Below are positions 27,038 to 34,890 of a stretch of DNA of 64,000 bases, piece after piece (the stretch's first letter is position 1; each line of letters starts with the position of its first letter). The notes under the pieces are model-generated. The model was given only the letters and a program-made list of their open reading frames with translations, had not been told where the DNA came from and searched no databases. Made by a program: the position numbers and the translations under genes. Source of the stretch: JBBATK01 sp044228685 (GTDB taxonomy: Bacteria; Bacteroidota; Ignavibacteria; Kapaibacteriales; NICIL-2); assembly GCA_044228685.1 (NCBI GenBank), contig JBGAUL010000009.1, forward strand, positions 73,709 through 137,708, read 5' to 3'.

Positions 27038-29104
27038 TCAGTGCCTCACAGCGATTTTCAACCACCTATGATTATAAGCCACCAAATAAACACCATCATT
27101 CAGTAACTCAAGATTGATGGACGCGTCATCATCGCGTGTCACGGAACTGTACACACAATTTCCCACAAGGTTATAGACTCGTATAGGAAGAGCCACGACA
27201 GGGTTGTCGATATAGAGGTGATTATGATAGAAACGAAGACCAGAGGAATCAGTTTGCTCTGAAATGGCGTTATCCAAGACGATGTAATCACGCGACTCAA
27301 TGTTGCATTGGAGCAGGGTATCGTATATCACCAAGACCGAGTATTTACCGGGTACCATAGCGACGTAGCTTTGATTCGTAGCGCCGTCGATGAACTTATC
27401 ATTGCATCGCCAATTGTAGAATGTAGCCGGACTTGAAATCAAGGTGTCGTTGTGTTGTGTGATAGTTGGAATTTTAAATGAGGCTGCTTCAGACTTCAAA
27501 GTATAACGCACAGTGTCTGATGCATACTCACAGTGCGTTGTAGTGTCTGTGCACCGTAACCAGAAAGTGTACATGCCGTCAGTGCGAAGAGTTGTGTCAG
27601 CCAATTGCGAACCAGTGTTCCATTTGTATACCATGTTGCCCGCCTTGAAAGACGAGATACGCACCACCTTTTGCGAATCACAAGGAGTCGACAGGACGTC
27701 TACAAGTAGTTGGAACTTCTGCGCAGCTTTGAATTTCACATGTATTGAGTCAACCGATTCAGTACAACAATTAGGATCCACTGCACGAACGTAGTAGTAG
27801 CCTGAATCAGAAACATAAATGGATGCTGCTTGTTGTCCGGTGGAAAAGCGTATTGATGAGTAACTACCCGGATTATAAACTCTAAGCTCAGTTGATTGTC
27901 CTTTGCAGATACTAACTTCCTGTGCAATCTGCAGTTTTGTGGGCTGACACGCATACGCAGACTGATATATCTTTGTCGCATAGCAAGGATCTGCAACGAT
28001 CAACGTCACGTACGCGTCACTAAAAATCTTTTTGCGATATACTGGTGTTCGTACGCTGTCGGGCAACCATAAGTAAGAAGGAAGTACAAGATTTGTTGTA
28101 AATGTCACAGTATCACCCGGACAGACATTCTGCTTATCAACCATGAGCGTCAGATCAGGATATGTTCTCAATGTTGATTCGACCGTGGAGTAAGTGTATC
28201 CGTTGCCATTATAGATTCCCGAACTTTGAAATGCGTAGCTATGAAAGGGATCTAAGATGTTTTCGATCAATCTCAAAACGAAAGCTTGTTGTACTCGATT
28301 GTTCAAGGTAGCGCTGCACCCTTGTTCCAGCTGTAAACACGCCATACACGAATCGGCAAAATTGCAGTGTGAACCTCCAGGGAGTATCGAAAGAGTTTTG
28401 CAGGCTGCCGTTAGTGAATCGTACAATCGTCGGGCATTCGTGCTTATTGGAGAAACGCAATCAGCATCTCCAGCCATTATCACTGTTACCTGACTTATCC
28501 GTTTTGCCAATGCAAATGTGGTCGCACTCAAATTCGATGGGGCTAAAAGTATATTTGCTTTAATATCCAGTGATGAAAACTGTTCGGCGTACTTGGAAGC
28601 ATACAGTGCTTGTGCGGCCCCGCGACCATGCCCAGCAATTATAAACCGTGTGAATTCAGTGCGCCCAAAAATAGTTGGCATTCCTAACTGATACTTTAAA
28701 TAAAACAATGATGCCACCAGATCTTGTCCGACCGTTGAATCCGGAGTGTTGGAATTCATGTAGGATGTTGGGATTACTACTGCATTCCTTCCACTGTAAT
28801 AATAATAGGAACGAAAGTATTGGTAATATTGCCAGGAAACACCTCGATCCCCAATAAAGCCCGTCAAAGAACCAAGATCCCCGACTCTAGAATTTTCTAC
28901 GGTATCGGCCGCTTCAGAATAGTCCGGACTTCGATATATCACCACTGCCTCAACCGTTGTCCCCCTGTAATTGTCCACGAATTTAATACGGGTATAACCT
29001 GCTTGCGCAGTACTCTGGATTAGCAAAATAGTAACTATGCACAGTAGAAGCCTGAGTACAGACAAGCTGTTTGGAGCAAAGGATTGGGTAGCTGTAGGTT
29101 TCAT
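27038..29104 (-). CDS. Secreted alpha/beta-hydrolase-like protein lacking the nucleophile, with Ig-like domains and T9SS tag
   Basis: ATG 29104 (a TTG two codons earlier is rejected); 688 residues. After a signal peptide ending 'QSTAQAG' comes an alpha/beta-hydrolase fold (about 35-270). The nucleophile elbow reads 'IIAGHGRGAAQALYASKYA', so the expected GHSxG serine is Gly (codon GGT). The acid and histidine regions remain ('VIMAGDADCVSP', 'LPGGSHCNFADSC'). Cysteine-rich 'CMACLQLEQGC' follows, then PKD/Ig-like beta domains (about 300-600, 'VCPGDTVTF', 'ICKGQSTELRVY') and a C-terminal T9SS-type tail ('LPIRVYNLVGNCVYSS...GVYLVAYN'). Probably a binding pseudo-enzyme at the surface. It lies between two repeat arrays and is AT-richer than its neighbours, which suggests transfer. 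Confidence 0.78.
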   Translation of the reverse strand: MKPTATQSFAPNSLSVLRLLLCIVTILLIQSTAQAGYTRIKFVDNYRGTTVEAVVIYRSPDYSEAADTVENSRVGDLGSLTGFIGDRGVSWQYYQYFRSYYYYSGRNAVVIPTSYMNSNTPDSTVGQDLVASLFYLKYQLGMPTIFGRTEFTRFIIAGHGRGAAQALYASKYAEQFSSLDIKANILLAPSNLSATTFALAKRISQVTVIMAGDADCVSPISTNARRLYDSLTAACKTLSILPGGSHCNFADSCMACLQLEQGCSATLNNRVQQAFVLRLIENILDPFHSYAFQSSGIYNGNGYTYSTVESTLRTYPDLTLMVDKQNVCPGDTVTFTTNLVLPSYLWLPDSVRTPVYRKKIFSDAYVTLIVADPCYATKIYQSAYACQPTKLQIAQEVSICKGQSTELRVYNPGSYSSIRFSTGQQAASIYVSDSGYYYVRAVDPNCCTESVDSIHVKFKAAQKFQLLVDVLSTPCDSQKVVRISSFKAGNMVYKWNTGSQLADTTLRTDGMYTFWLRCTDTTTHCEYASDTVRYTLKSEAASFKIPTITQHNDTLISSPATFYNWRCNDKFIDGATNQSYVAMVPGKYSVLVIYDTLLQCNIESRDYIVLDNAISEQTDSSGLRFYHNHLYIDNPVVALPIRVYNLVGNCVYSSVTRDDDASINLELLNDGVYLVAYNHRWLKIAVRH

Positions 29105-29895
29105 AATCAATTCCGAAATGACTCGGCGAACAAATACAAAGCCGCGTGTGGGAGTTATGAGTAATACTCGTTTATTGGCTTAATACCACTAAATCATGCT
29201 TTTGCACTCACGCAGCAAAGGTACACAGTCTATTAATCATGCGGATGGCATTTCGTTTCACGTCGAGGATGAGGATGGGTCAGTTGCGATACGAGGTGAG
29301 GTAGTGGAAGACAGTCTCTATACTGATCGTTTAAGACCGTTCCGTCACGACTTTCGTCGTGACGCCGCAGGAGGCTTGAAAACTCAGCACGCGAGGAGCA
29401 CGTGACTTCATCCACTCCTACGTCAATTCCCAGTGTCACGACAAAAGTCGTGACACGACGTTTTATTTCTGAAACCGCTAATATTAGAGACCGTTCCGTC
29501 ACGACTTTCGTCGTGACGCCGCAGGAGGCATGGAAACTCAACTCGCGAGGAGCACGTGACGTCATCCACTCCTACGTCAATTTCCAGTGTCACGGCGTAA
29601 GTCGTGACACGACGTTTTATTTCTGATATAGCTAATATTAGAGACCGTTCCATCACGACTTTCGTCGTGACGCCATAGGAGTCATGGAAGCTCAACATGC
29701 GAGGAGCACTTAACGTCATCCACTCATTCGTCAATACCTAGTAACACGACTTTCAGAAAATGCTTCCACAAAACAACTTTTCATTTTCGACTGTAATGAA
29801 ACTATTGAGACAAAATAGAGCTATCTTTCACGGTCACATTCGCCCCCAGTTTATCTTGTATCAGCACTGCGTGTCCAATGACATTGAGATAGTCT
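29105..29895. other. Divergent intergenic region containing repeat array 2
   Basis: Bounded by two divergent starts (29104 minus, 29896 plus). 29105-29333 and 29758-29895 hold no gene; the middle is the repeat array. ORFs read through the repeats change frame between units and are not genes. Confidence 0.6.
29334..29757 (+). repeat. Array 2 of the 154-bp multi-palindrome repeat
   Basis: Almost three full units in the same orientation as array 1. H1 at 29344, 29498 and 29652 (the last begins ATCACGAC); H2 at 29433 and 29587 (loop and arm changed to GTCACGGC-GTAA), and a truncated H2 at 29740. H1 starts are exactly 154 apart twice; H1-H2 89, H2-H1 65. CTAATATTAG palindromes at 29478-29487 and 29632-29641. 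It sits in the shared upstream region of two divergent genes. Confidence 0.95.
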
Positions 29896-31284
29896 ATGCA
29901 ATCTCTTTTGAAAATCCTTGTATTTGCATTGCTATTCCACATGGGCTGCAATTGTACAGTTTTCGGTCAGTTCAAAGACTATAGCCTTGGAAATCCAGAC
30001 TCTAAGTATGCTGGAGTCATTTCTTCTATGGCTATCGATCCCAACAATCCTCGGTCTATATACATAGGAACATACTATGGAGCCATTCTTCATACACAAG
30101 ACGAGTGTGCCTCGTGGGATACACTTTCAACTCCATGTAGATTAGTACAGAGCGTTATTGTCAATCCGCACAACTCCAATAATATCTTAATATTTAGCAA
30201 AGAAAAGTCAAGTGGCTTCTGGTCAGACGATGGCGGAAAGAATTGGAACAGCATGACCTTTCCCAAGAATATTGACACTAATGTTGTCAGTGGTGTTTAT
30301 GTGTTAAACGAATCATGCAGGTTTTCAAGTATTGAGAATGTTGTTTATTGTGCAGTGACTATCGTTTGTGGTCCCACCTATGCAAAAGCAGTGTTTTGCA
30401 AAAGTACCGACGGAGGCAAGTCGTGGGACTTGCTCACAGTGTTTGATGAGGATGTTTTTCCCAATCCTTGTTCACTTTGCTTACTCAATGATTCGACATT
30501 CGTGTTGGGTGGATATGGCGGCGCCATTATGCGCAGTACAAATGCAGGAGTCGAATGGGTCAAAGTGAGATCACTTTCAACGCATCCTTACGTAAACAAA
30601 CAACAAGTATCAAACATCACTTTTAGCAGGTCGCATCCCGAGCATGGGTATTGCTCAATGCTCAATGCTCACGGAATGACAAATGGCGGTATTTATGAAT
30701 CAAATGATTCCGGTCAGTCGTGGCACGAGTATGCGTTTGCAGACACAAGTATCTTGGCGTTTGGCTATCAAGAGGTAAGAGAGAATTCAGTCTTGTTTCT
30801 TGGTGGATATCATTCAGAGAACGACCATCCATTCATCTACTATCCATTGATGGCACTAAAAGATCGAAGATGCAAAACATGGAATAACCTAACCAACGAA
30901 TGTCCTTGGCATTGCAACGGATCTTACAATGCTGTGAGTGTTAAAGGTGTAGTGCGGAGTGACAGCAATTCTGTAATGTTCTATATCGTAACAGAATGCG
31001 GCTTGTTATCATACACCTACGACTTTCGTTCCGTCGACGTATCTGAAAACAAAACAAGTATAAAAGGTACAGATAACATTGGTCAGCTGAATACTAGGTG
31101 TCTTTTAAACTACCTTTATGATAATACTAAATACATGGTCCGCGCCTATGATTCAGTTGGTAAACAAGTCGACTTCACTGAATCACAGATCCGCACCAGT
31201 CTAGAAAGTTATTCGCTGTTGTTTGTCGTTGTAACCGAGATCCAGTCCGGCACGGAACAAGTGTACAAGTATGTTGCATACTGA
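29896..31284 (+). CDS. Secreted BNR-repeat (sortilin-like) protein
   Basis: 462 residues from ATG 29896. Signal peptide MQSLLKILVFALLFHMGC then 'NCTVFGQ'; the Cys could make it a lipoprotein, though SPase I cleavage after 'VFGQ' is also possible. Asp-box blades: 'ILHTQDECASWDTL', 'GFWSDDGGKNWNSM', 'FCKSTDGGKSWDLL', 'MRSTNAGVEWVKV' and 'YESNDSGQSWHEY', enough for a propeller. The last 85 residues look like a shortened T9SS-type sandwich ('MVRAYDSVGKQVDFTES...YKYVAY'), without the usual 'PNP'. AT-richer than flanking genes. Followed after 10 bases by a lipoprotein gene, probably one operon between repeat arrays 2 and 3. Confidence 0.78.
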   Translation: MQSLLKILVFALLFHMGCNCTVFGQFKDYSLGNPDSKYAGVISSMAIDPNNPRSIYIGTYYGAILHTQDECASWDTLSTPCRLVQSVIVNPHNSNNILIFSKEKSSGFWSDDGGKNWNSMTFPKNIDTNVVSGVYVLNESCRFSSIENVVYCAVTIVCGPTYAKAVFCKSTDGGKSWDLLTVFDEDVFPNPCSLCLLNDSTFVLGGYGGAIMRSTNAGVEWVKVRSLSTHPYVNKQQVSNITFSRSHPEHGYCSMLNAHGMTNGGIYESNDSGQSWHEYAFADTSILAFGYQEVRENSVLFLGGYHSENDHPFIYYPLMALKDRRCKTWNNLTNECPWHCNGSYNAVSVKGVVRSDSNSVMFYIVTECGLLSYTYDFRSVDVSENKTSIKGTDNIGQLNTRCLLNYLYDNTKYMVRAYDSVGKQVDFTESQIRTSLESYSLLFVVVTEIQSGTEQVYKYVAY

Positions 31285-31294
31285 AATTGCTACT

Positions 31295-32236
31295 ATGAGA
31301 ACACCGCTCTTTTTTCGCTTAGCATGCATAATATCTATGATAGCTGCGGGATGCAATCAGAAATCTCCCACTGACAACGCCGCTGTTCATTATGTCGGCA
31401 TGACAGGAAGGGTTGTGCTCAATGGTGTTTCGACGAGACCTGAAGTTGTAAAACCAAGTTCGGAGGGAGTTGTCGTCGAGCTCATCGGAACTACAAACGC
31501 TGCAGTCACGGATTCAACAGGATTATGGAAAATTCCTCGTGTGTTGGCAGGTACCTACACGCTTAGGTTTACAAAGCCGGGTTTTGATACAGTATTTATA
31601 AATGGCGTTGTTTACAATGGTAGCGACAGTTTGTACGTAGGGTGGCTTGTCACCGATAGCACCGGAACTCAGCGCACTTCTGACAAGGTGATGTTAGTCG
31701 AACTACCAGCGAAAGTATCTCTGTCGTTAGTCAATCCCGAGATCACTCTCAATAGAGTTGCAAAGGATGACGGTCACGGGTCTTTCTATTATGATACGTC
31801 GTACTCGGTGAGCGGCATCGTAAAGATGAACATTGATTTCGAACGGACTGACGTGACTTTGAAGAGAGGTCTTGATATACGATTTATGCTGTCGCCAAAG
31901 CCTGTCTTGGAGGCCTTTGATTATCCCCCAGACAGCACTCTACCTTATGGAGGAGCCGGAAGCTGGATGAGAATAATCAACTTTAACCCCGGTTCGGTTT
32001 CTCAAGACGGTTCTTACAATCTTTCAAAAGCACTATCCATGCCTATCGAACATTATTTGCAAATACATGGCATAGCTAAGAGCAATATCGATAAACTGTA
32101 TCTGCACGCGTATCCAATATGGGGCCATTACGACAAATACTTCTCGTACGGTACGAACGGAAAGACCTTTTATGTTACCGTTCTCGATAGATACATGCGA
32201 GGGGCAACAGTTACAGCGCGGATGTTGTTGAGATAA
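31295..32236 (+). CDS. Lipoprotein with carboxypeptidase-regulatory-like (CarboxypepD_reg) domain
   Basis: An in-frame ATG at 31271 overlaps the previous gene; the ATG at 31295 gives a proper lipoprotein signal 'MRTPLFFRLACIISMIAAGC' and is chosen (313 residues). After the Cys, residues about 35-115 match the transthyretin-like CarboxypepD_reg fold: 'MTGRVVLNGVS', 'VVVELIGTTNAAVTDSTGLWKI', 'AGTYTLRFTKPGFDTVFI'. The remainder is beta-rich without a recognised domain. Likely outer-membrane anchored. The stop at 32236 is five bases before repeat array 3. Function unknown. Confidence 0.75.
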   Translation: MRTPLFFRLACIISMIAAGCNQKSPTDNAAVHYVGMTGRVVLNGVSTRPEVVKPSSEGVVVELIGTTNAAVTDSTGLWKIPRVLAGTYTLRFTKPGFDTVFINGVVYNGSDSLYVGWLVTDSTGTQRTSDKVMLVELPAKVSLSLVNPEITLNRVAKDDGHGSFYYDTSYSVSGIVKMNIDFERTDVTLKRGLDIRFMLSPKPVLEAFDYPPDSTLPYGGAGSWMRIINFNPGSVSQDGSYNLSKALSMPIEHYLQIHGIAKSNIDKLYLHAYPIWGHYDKYFSYGTNGKTFYVTVLDRYMRGATVTARMLLR

Positions 32237-32790
32237 GATAAGATCGTTCCGTCACGACTTTCGTCGTGACGCCGCAGGAGGCATGGAAACTCAACTCGCG
32301 AGGAGCATGTAACGTCTTCCACTCCTACGTCAATTCCCAGTGTCACGACAAAAGTCGTGAAACGACGTTTATTACTAGAGTTGCTTTTTTAATAAAACGT
32401 TCCATCACGACACTTCATGATTCAATTAAGACCGTTCCGTCACGACTTTCGTCGTGACGCCGCACGAGGCCTGGAAACTCAACTCGCGAGGAGCATGTGG
32501 CATCATCCGCTCCTCCGTCAATTCCCAGTGCCACGACAAAAGTCGTGACACGACGTTTTATTTCTGAGACCGCTAATATTAGAGACCGTTCCGTCACGAC
32601 TTTCGTCGTGACGCCGCACGAGGCCTGGAAACTCAACACAAGAGGAGCAAGTGACGTCTTCCACTCCTACGTCAATTCCCAGTGTCACGACAAGAGTCGT
32701 GACACGACGTTCATAAATGGAGCTGCTTTTCTTATAAACGGTTCCATACGACATTACATGACAGAATTATCACCTCCCCCACTCTCCACG
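32237..32790. other. Convergent intergenic region filled by repeat array 3
   Basis: Between the stops of two convergent genes. It contains the third repeat array and no supported gene. Confidence 0.6.
32242..32765 (+). repeat. Array 3 of the 154-bp multi-palindrome repeat
   Basis: Same orientation as arrays 1 and 2. H1 at 32251, 32439 and 32593; H2 at 32340, 32528 and 32682. H1-H2 distance is 89 in all three units; H2-H1 is 99 then 65. The extra box starting CGTTCCATCACGAC occurs at 32398 and, decayed, at 32739; its best match is 26647 in array 1. CTAATATTAG at 32573-32582. The hairpin arms are nearly invariant while the 69-bp spacers differ at many positions. Confidence 0.95.
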
Positions 32791-33675
32791 TCACTTCCCA
32801 CCTTCATCAATCACATCCACATGATAGCTAAACTTCATAGCCGGACGCTCGGTGCCGTGGACGATTGAAGAAACGTTGCATTCGTTGTTGAGGAGAATGC
32901 CGTCGGATTTGCGGAGCGTCCAGTGCATGGTGTAGCGAAGGGATGGATCTTTGGATGGAAGCTTGAGGTTTTTGGTGGTGCTGATTGTCTGTACACGTAC
33001 GATGTCATAGTTCGTGCTTTGTGCGTCGATGGGTTGGAGGGTGTGGGAGAGACTCGTGACTTGAAAGACGGTGTCGGTCGTGAGTGCTTCGCCTGTGCTG
33101 AGGTTCATGCCGTGGTTTATGCGACTCTCGACGAGGGTGTCGTAGACGCCGGTGTTTGCTTTGAGTTGACCGTGCTTGGGGAGAGCGTAGATGACGTTTT
33201 CGTGGATAACGCGACATTCCTTGTCGACGGACCAGATCATTGAACTGTCGAGTTGATCGCGATTGGCGAGCTGACGCTTTCTTGTTTCGCTATCTTTTAA
33301 ACTTGTGCCACGCAGGTACTCGCCGTATTTGTTGACGACGATTTGGAAGATGCCTCCGTTAAGTATTGATACTTGCACAACACCCATTGCGAGAGGACGC
33401 GCTTCGGAACCGGCGTGAATTTCTTGTAGTTCGCCGAAACCAACAGTTTCTTTTTCATCGGAAGAAATGTGGATGTAGGCGTTGCCTTGTTGATCGACGG
33501 AGTCGATGCGCAGGTACATGACGTCACGAGAGTCCTGACCCTGTACCGGAATCGCTGCAATCGTGAGTTTCATTTTCATTCCCTTTTTCCAGTGGTACTC
33601 AGGCTCCCAGCCTTGAGAGAATGCACTGATGCATAGAGCGAGAAAGAGAATCGCGATCGATACAGAAGTCTTCAT
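32791..33675 (-). CDS. Secreted protein of unknown function
   Basis: A TTG at 33687 opens the frame; ATG 33675 gives 294 residues beginning with a clear signal peptide (MKTSVSIAILFLALCISAFS-QG). The mature part is beta-rich with regularly placed polar loops ('YHWKKGMKMKLTI', 'QGNAYIHISSDEKETVGFG', 'YTMHWTLRKSDGILLNNECNVSSIV'), suggesting repeated strands like periplasmic lipid- or ligand-carrying folds. I do not recognise the family. Its stop faces repeat array 3. It ends 17 bases before the M42 peptidase start region on the same strand, so the two may be co-transcribed (peptidase first). Confidence 0.65.
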   Translation of the reverse strand: MKTSVSIAILFLALCISAFSQGWEPEYHWKKGMKMKLTIAAIPVQGQDSRDVMYLRIDSVDQQGNAYIHISSDEKETVGFGELQEIHAGSEARPLAMGVVQVSILNGGIFQIVVNKYGEYLRGTSLKDSETRKRQLANRDQLDSSMIWSVDKECRVIHENVIYALPKHGQLKANTGVYDTLVESRINHGMNLSTGEALTTDTVFQVTSLSHTLQPIDAQSTNYDIVRVQTISTTKNLKLPSKDPSLRYTMHWTLRKSDGILLNNECNVSSIVHGTERPAMKFSYHVDVIDEGGK

Positions 33676-33692
33676 AGCGTGAATCAAATGTT

Positions 33693-34709
33693 CTACATCA
33701 CTTCAATGTATTTCAAGCACAATTGAACGGTTGCTTCGAGTGCTTTTACGTGAGTGCGCTCCATGCCGTGTGAGGCTGCGACGCCAGGACCAATCAGCGC
33801 TACGCGATAGTCGCGACCCGCGCGCCATGCCGCGGTTCCGTCCGATGAGTAATAAGGATAAACGTCGATCTTGTGCGCGATGGAATGTTGTTCGGCTAGT
33901 TCCACGAGCTGTTTGCGGAAAGCGTAGTCGTACGGACCTCCACTGTCCTTGGCACAAATCGAACATGAGTATTCGTCACCTTCACAAGCATCACCAACAA
34001 CCCCCATGTCAATGGTGAGCAGATCTTCAATGCTTGCGGAATAACCGGTAGTGCCGCCGTGACCAACCTCTTCATAGGTTGAGAAAAAGAGCTCCACCGG
34101 CGCTGTCTTTCCTTGCTCACGCATACGACGTGCAATCTCGAAGAGCACAAAGCAGCCAGCTTTGTTATCAAGGAAATGTGATTTAATAAATCCCTTTTCT
34201 GTCTCTTGATATTTGGTATCAAAACAAATAATATCTCCAATGCGAATGCCCAAAGCCCGCACCGCGTCTGCCGTACTCACTTCCTCATCGAGACGGATAT
34301 GCATGTTGTCGATACTACGCTCGGCAGTTCCTGCAGTGCGATTGGCGTGGGTTGAGGGATTGTTGTAGAGCACAGTGCCGGTGATGATGTGTCCGTTGAG
34401 ACAATACACCCGCACATACGATGCCTCAAAGGTTGGAAGCAGTGGTCCGCCAAGCAGAGAAAAGTTGAGCGTGCCATTCGACTTAATTCCACTAACAATT
34501 GCACCGAGCGTGTCGGTATGCGCAGCAATTGCCAGTGTTGGATTTTCACCTAATGCACAACGCACTGCACCCTTTTGCGTACGCTCGGGTTTGTAGCCGT
34601 AGGATTGTAAGGTGGACATGATGTAGTCCGCAGCACGCTGCGTAAAACCGCTGGGAGAATCTATCTCTAATAACTCGCGAAGTGTTCGTGTGTTGAGCAT
34701 GGTATTCAT
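33693..34709 (-). CDS. M42-family metallo-aminopeptidase
   Basis: 338 residues; ATG 34709 or 34700 (MLNTRTLRELL) both fit. M42 (FrvX/YsdC/TET-type) features are complete: 'LAIAAHTDTLGAIV' (metal His), 'IKSHFLDNKAGCFVLF' (bridging Asp), 'FFSTYEEVGHGG' (catalytic and metal Glu), 'DMGVVGDAC' (metal Asp) and 'GVAASHGMERTH' (metal His). These di-metal enzymes form large tetrahedral complexes that trim peptides in the cytoplasm. No signal peptide is seen, so cytoplasmic. It lies upstream of the secreted unknown protein with an 17-base gap. Confidence 0.9.
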   Translation of the reverse strand: MNTMLNTRTLRELLEIDSPSGFTQRAADYIMSTLQSYGYKPERTQKGAVRCALGENPTLAIAAHTDTLGAIVSGIKSNGTLNFSLLGGPLLPTFEASYVRVYCLNGHIITGTVLYNNPSTHANRTAGTAERSIDNMHIRLDEEVSTADAVRALGIRIGDIICFDTKYQETEKGFIKSHFLDNKAGCFVLFEIARRMREQGKTAPVELFFSTYEEVGHGGTTGYSASIEDLLTIDMGVVGDACEGDEYSCSICAKDSGGPYDYAFRKQLVELAEQHSIAHKIDVYPYYSSDGTAAWRAGRDYRVALIGPGVAASHGMERTHVKALEATVQLCLKYIEVM

Positions 34710-34839
34710 GTGATGTGAAGAGCAAATTTAGCTTGAGAGTATGTAAGAGAAGGTGCTCAATTCGTCAGCTAAGTGTTAAGACAGAAAGCTGTCATGGTGA
34801 AAGTGATTCGCTGTGATTGACGTCGAGCTAGTAAACAAA

Positions 34840-34870
34840 AAAGCCGGATAAGACTGGCTTATCCGGCTTT
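34840..34870 (-). terminator. Intrinsic terminator of the metal-efflux operon
   Basis: AAAGCCGGATAAG-actgg-CTTATCCGGCTTT is a perfect 13-bp stem with a 5-base loop. On the minus strand it starts 20 bases after the pump stop (34891) and is followed by a T-rich tract (TTTTTTGTTT). The A-run on the other side could also let it work for plus-strand transcription. Confidence 0.92.
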
Positions 34871-34890
34871 GTGTGAAGATTCGTGCGAGC

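Noticed and set aside
29402..29626. ORFs in array 2 resembling 'RRHDESRDGT' hypothetical proteins
   Set aside because: Frame and length change from unit to unit; the same 'peptides' appear on the opposite strand. Treated as translation of palindromic DNA.
26391..32765. CRISPR array
   Set aside because: Repeat period is about 154 bp, repeats are full palindromes of 20-24 bp and the spacers are similar to each other, and there are no cas genes.
26391..32765. Integron attC sites
   Set aside because: No GTTRRRY/RYYYAAC core pair flanking a variable hairpin, and the genes between arrays are not in a single cassette orientation.
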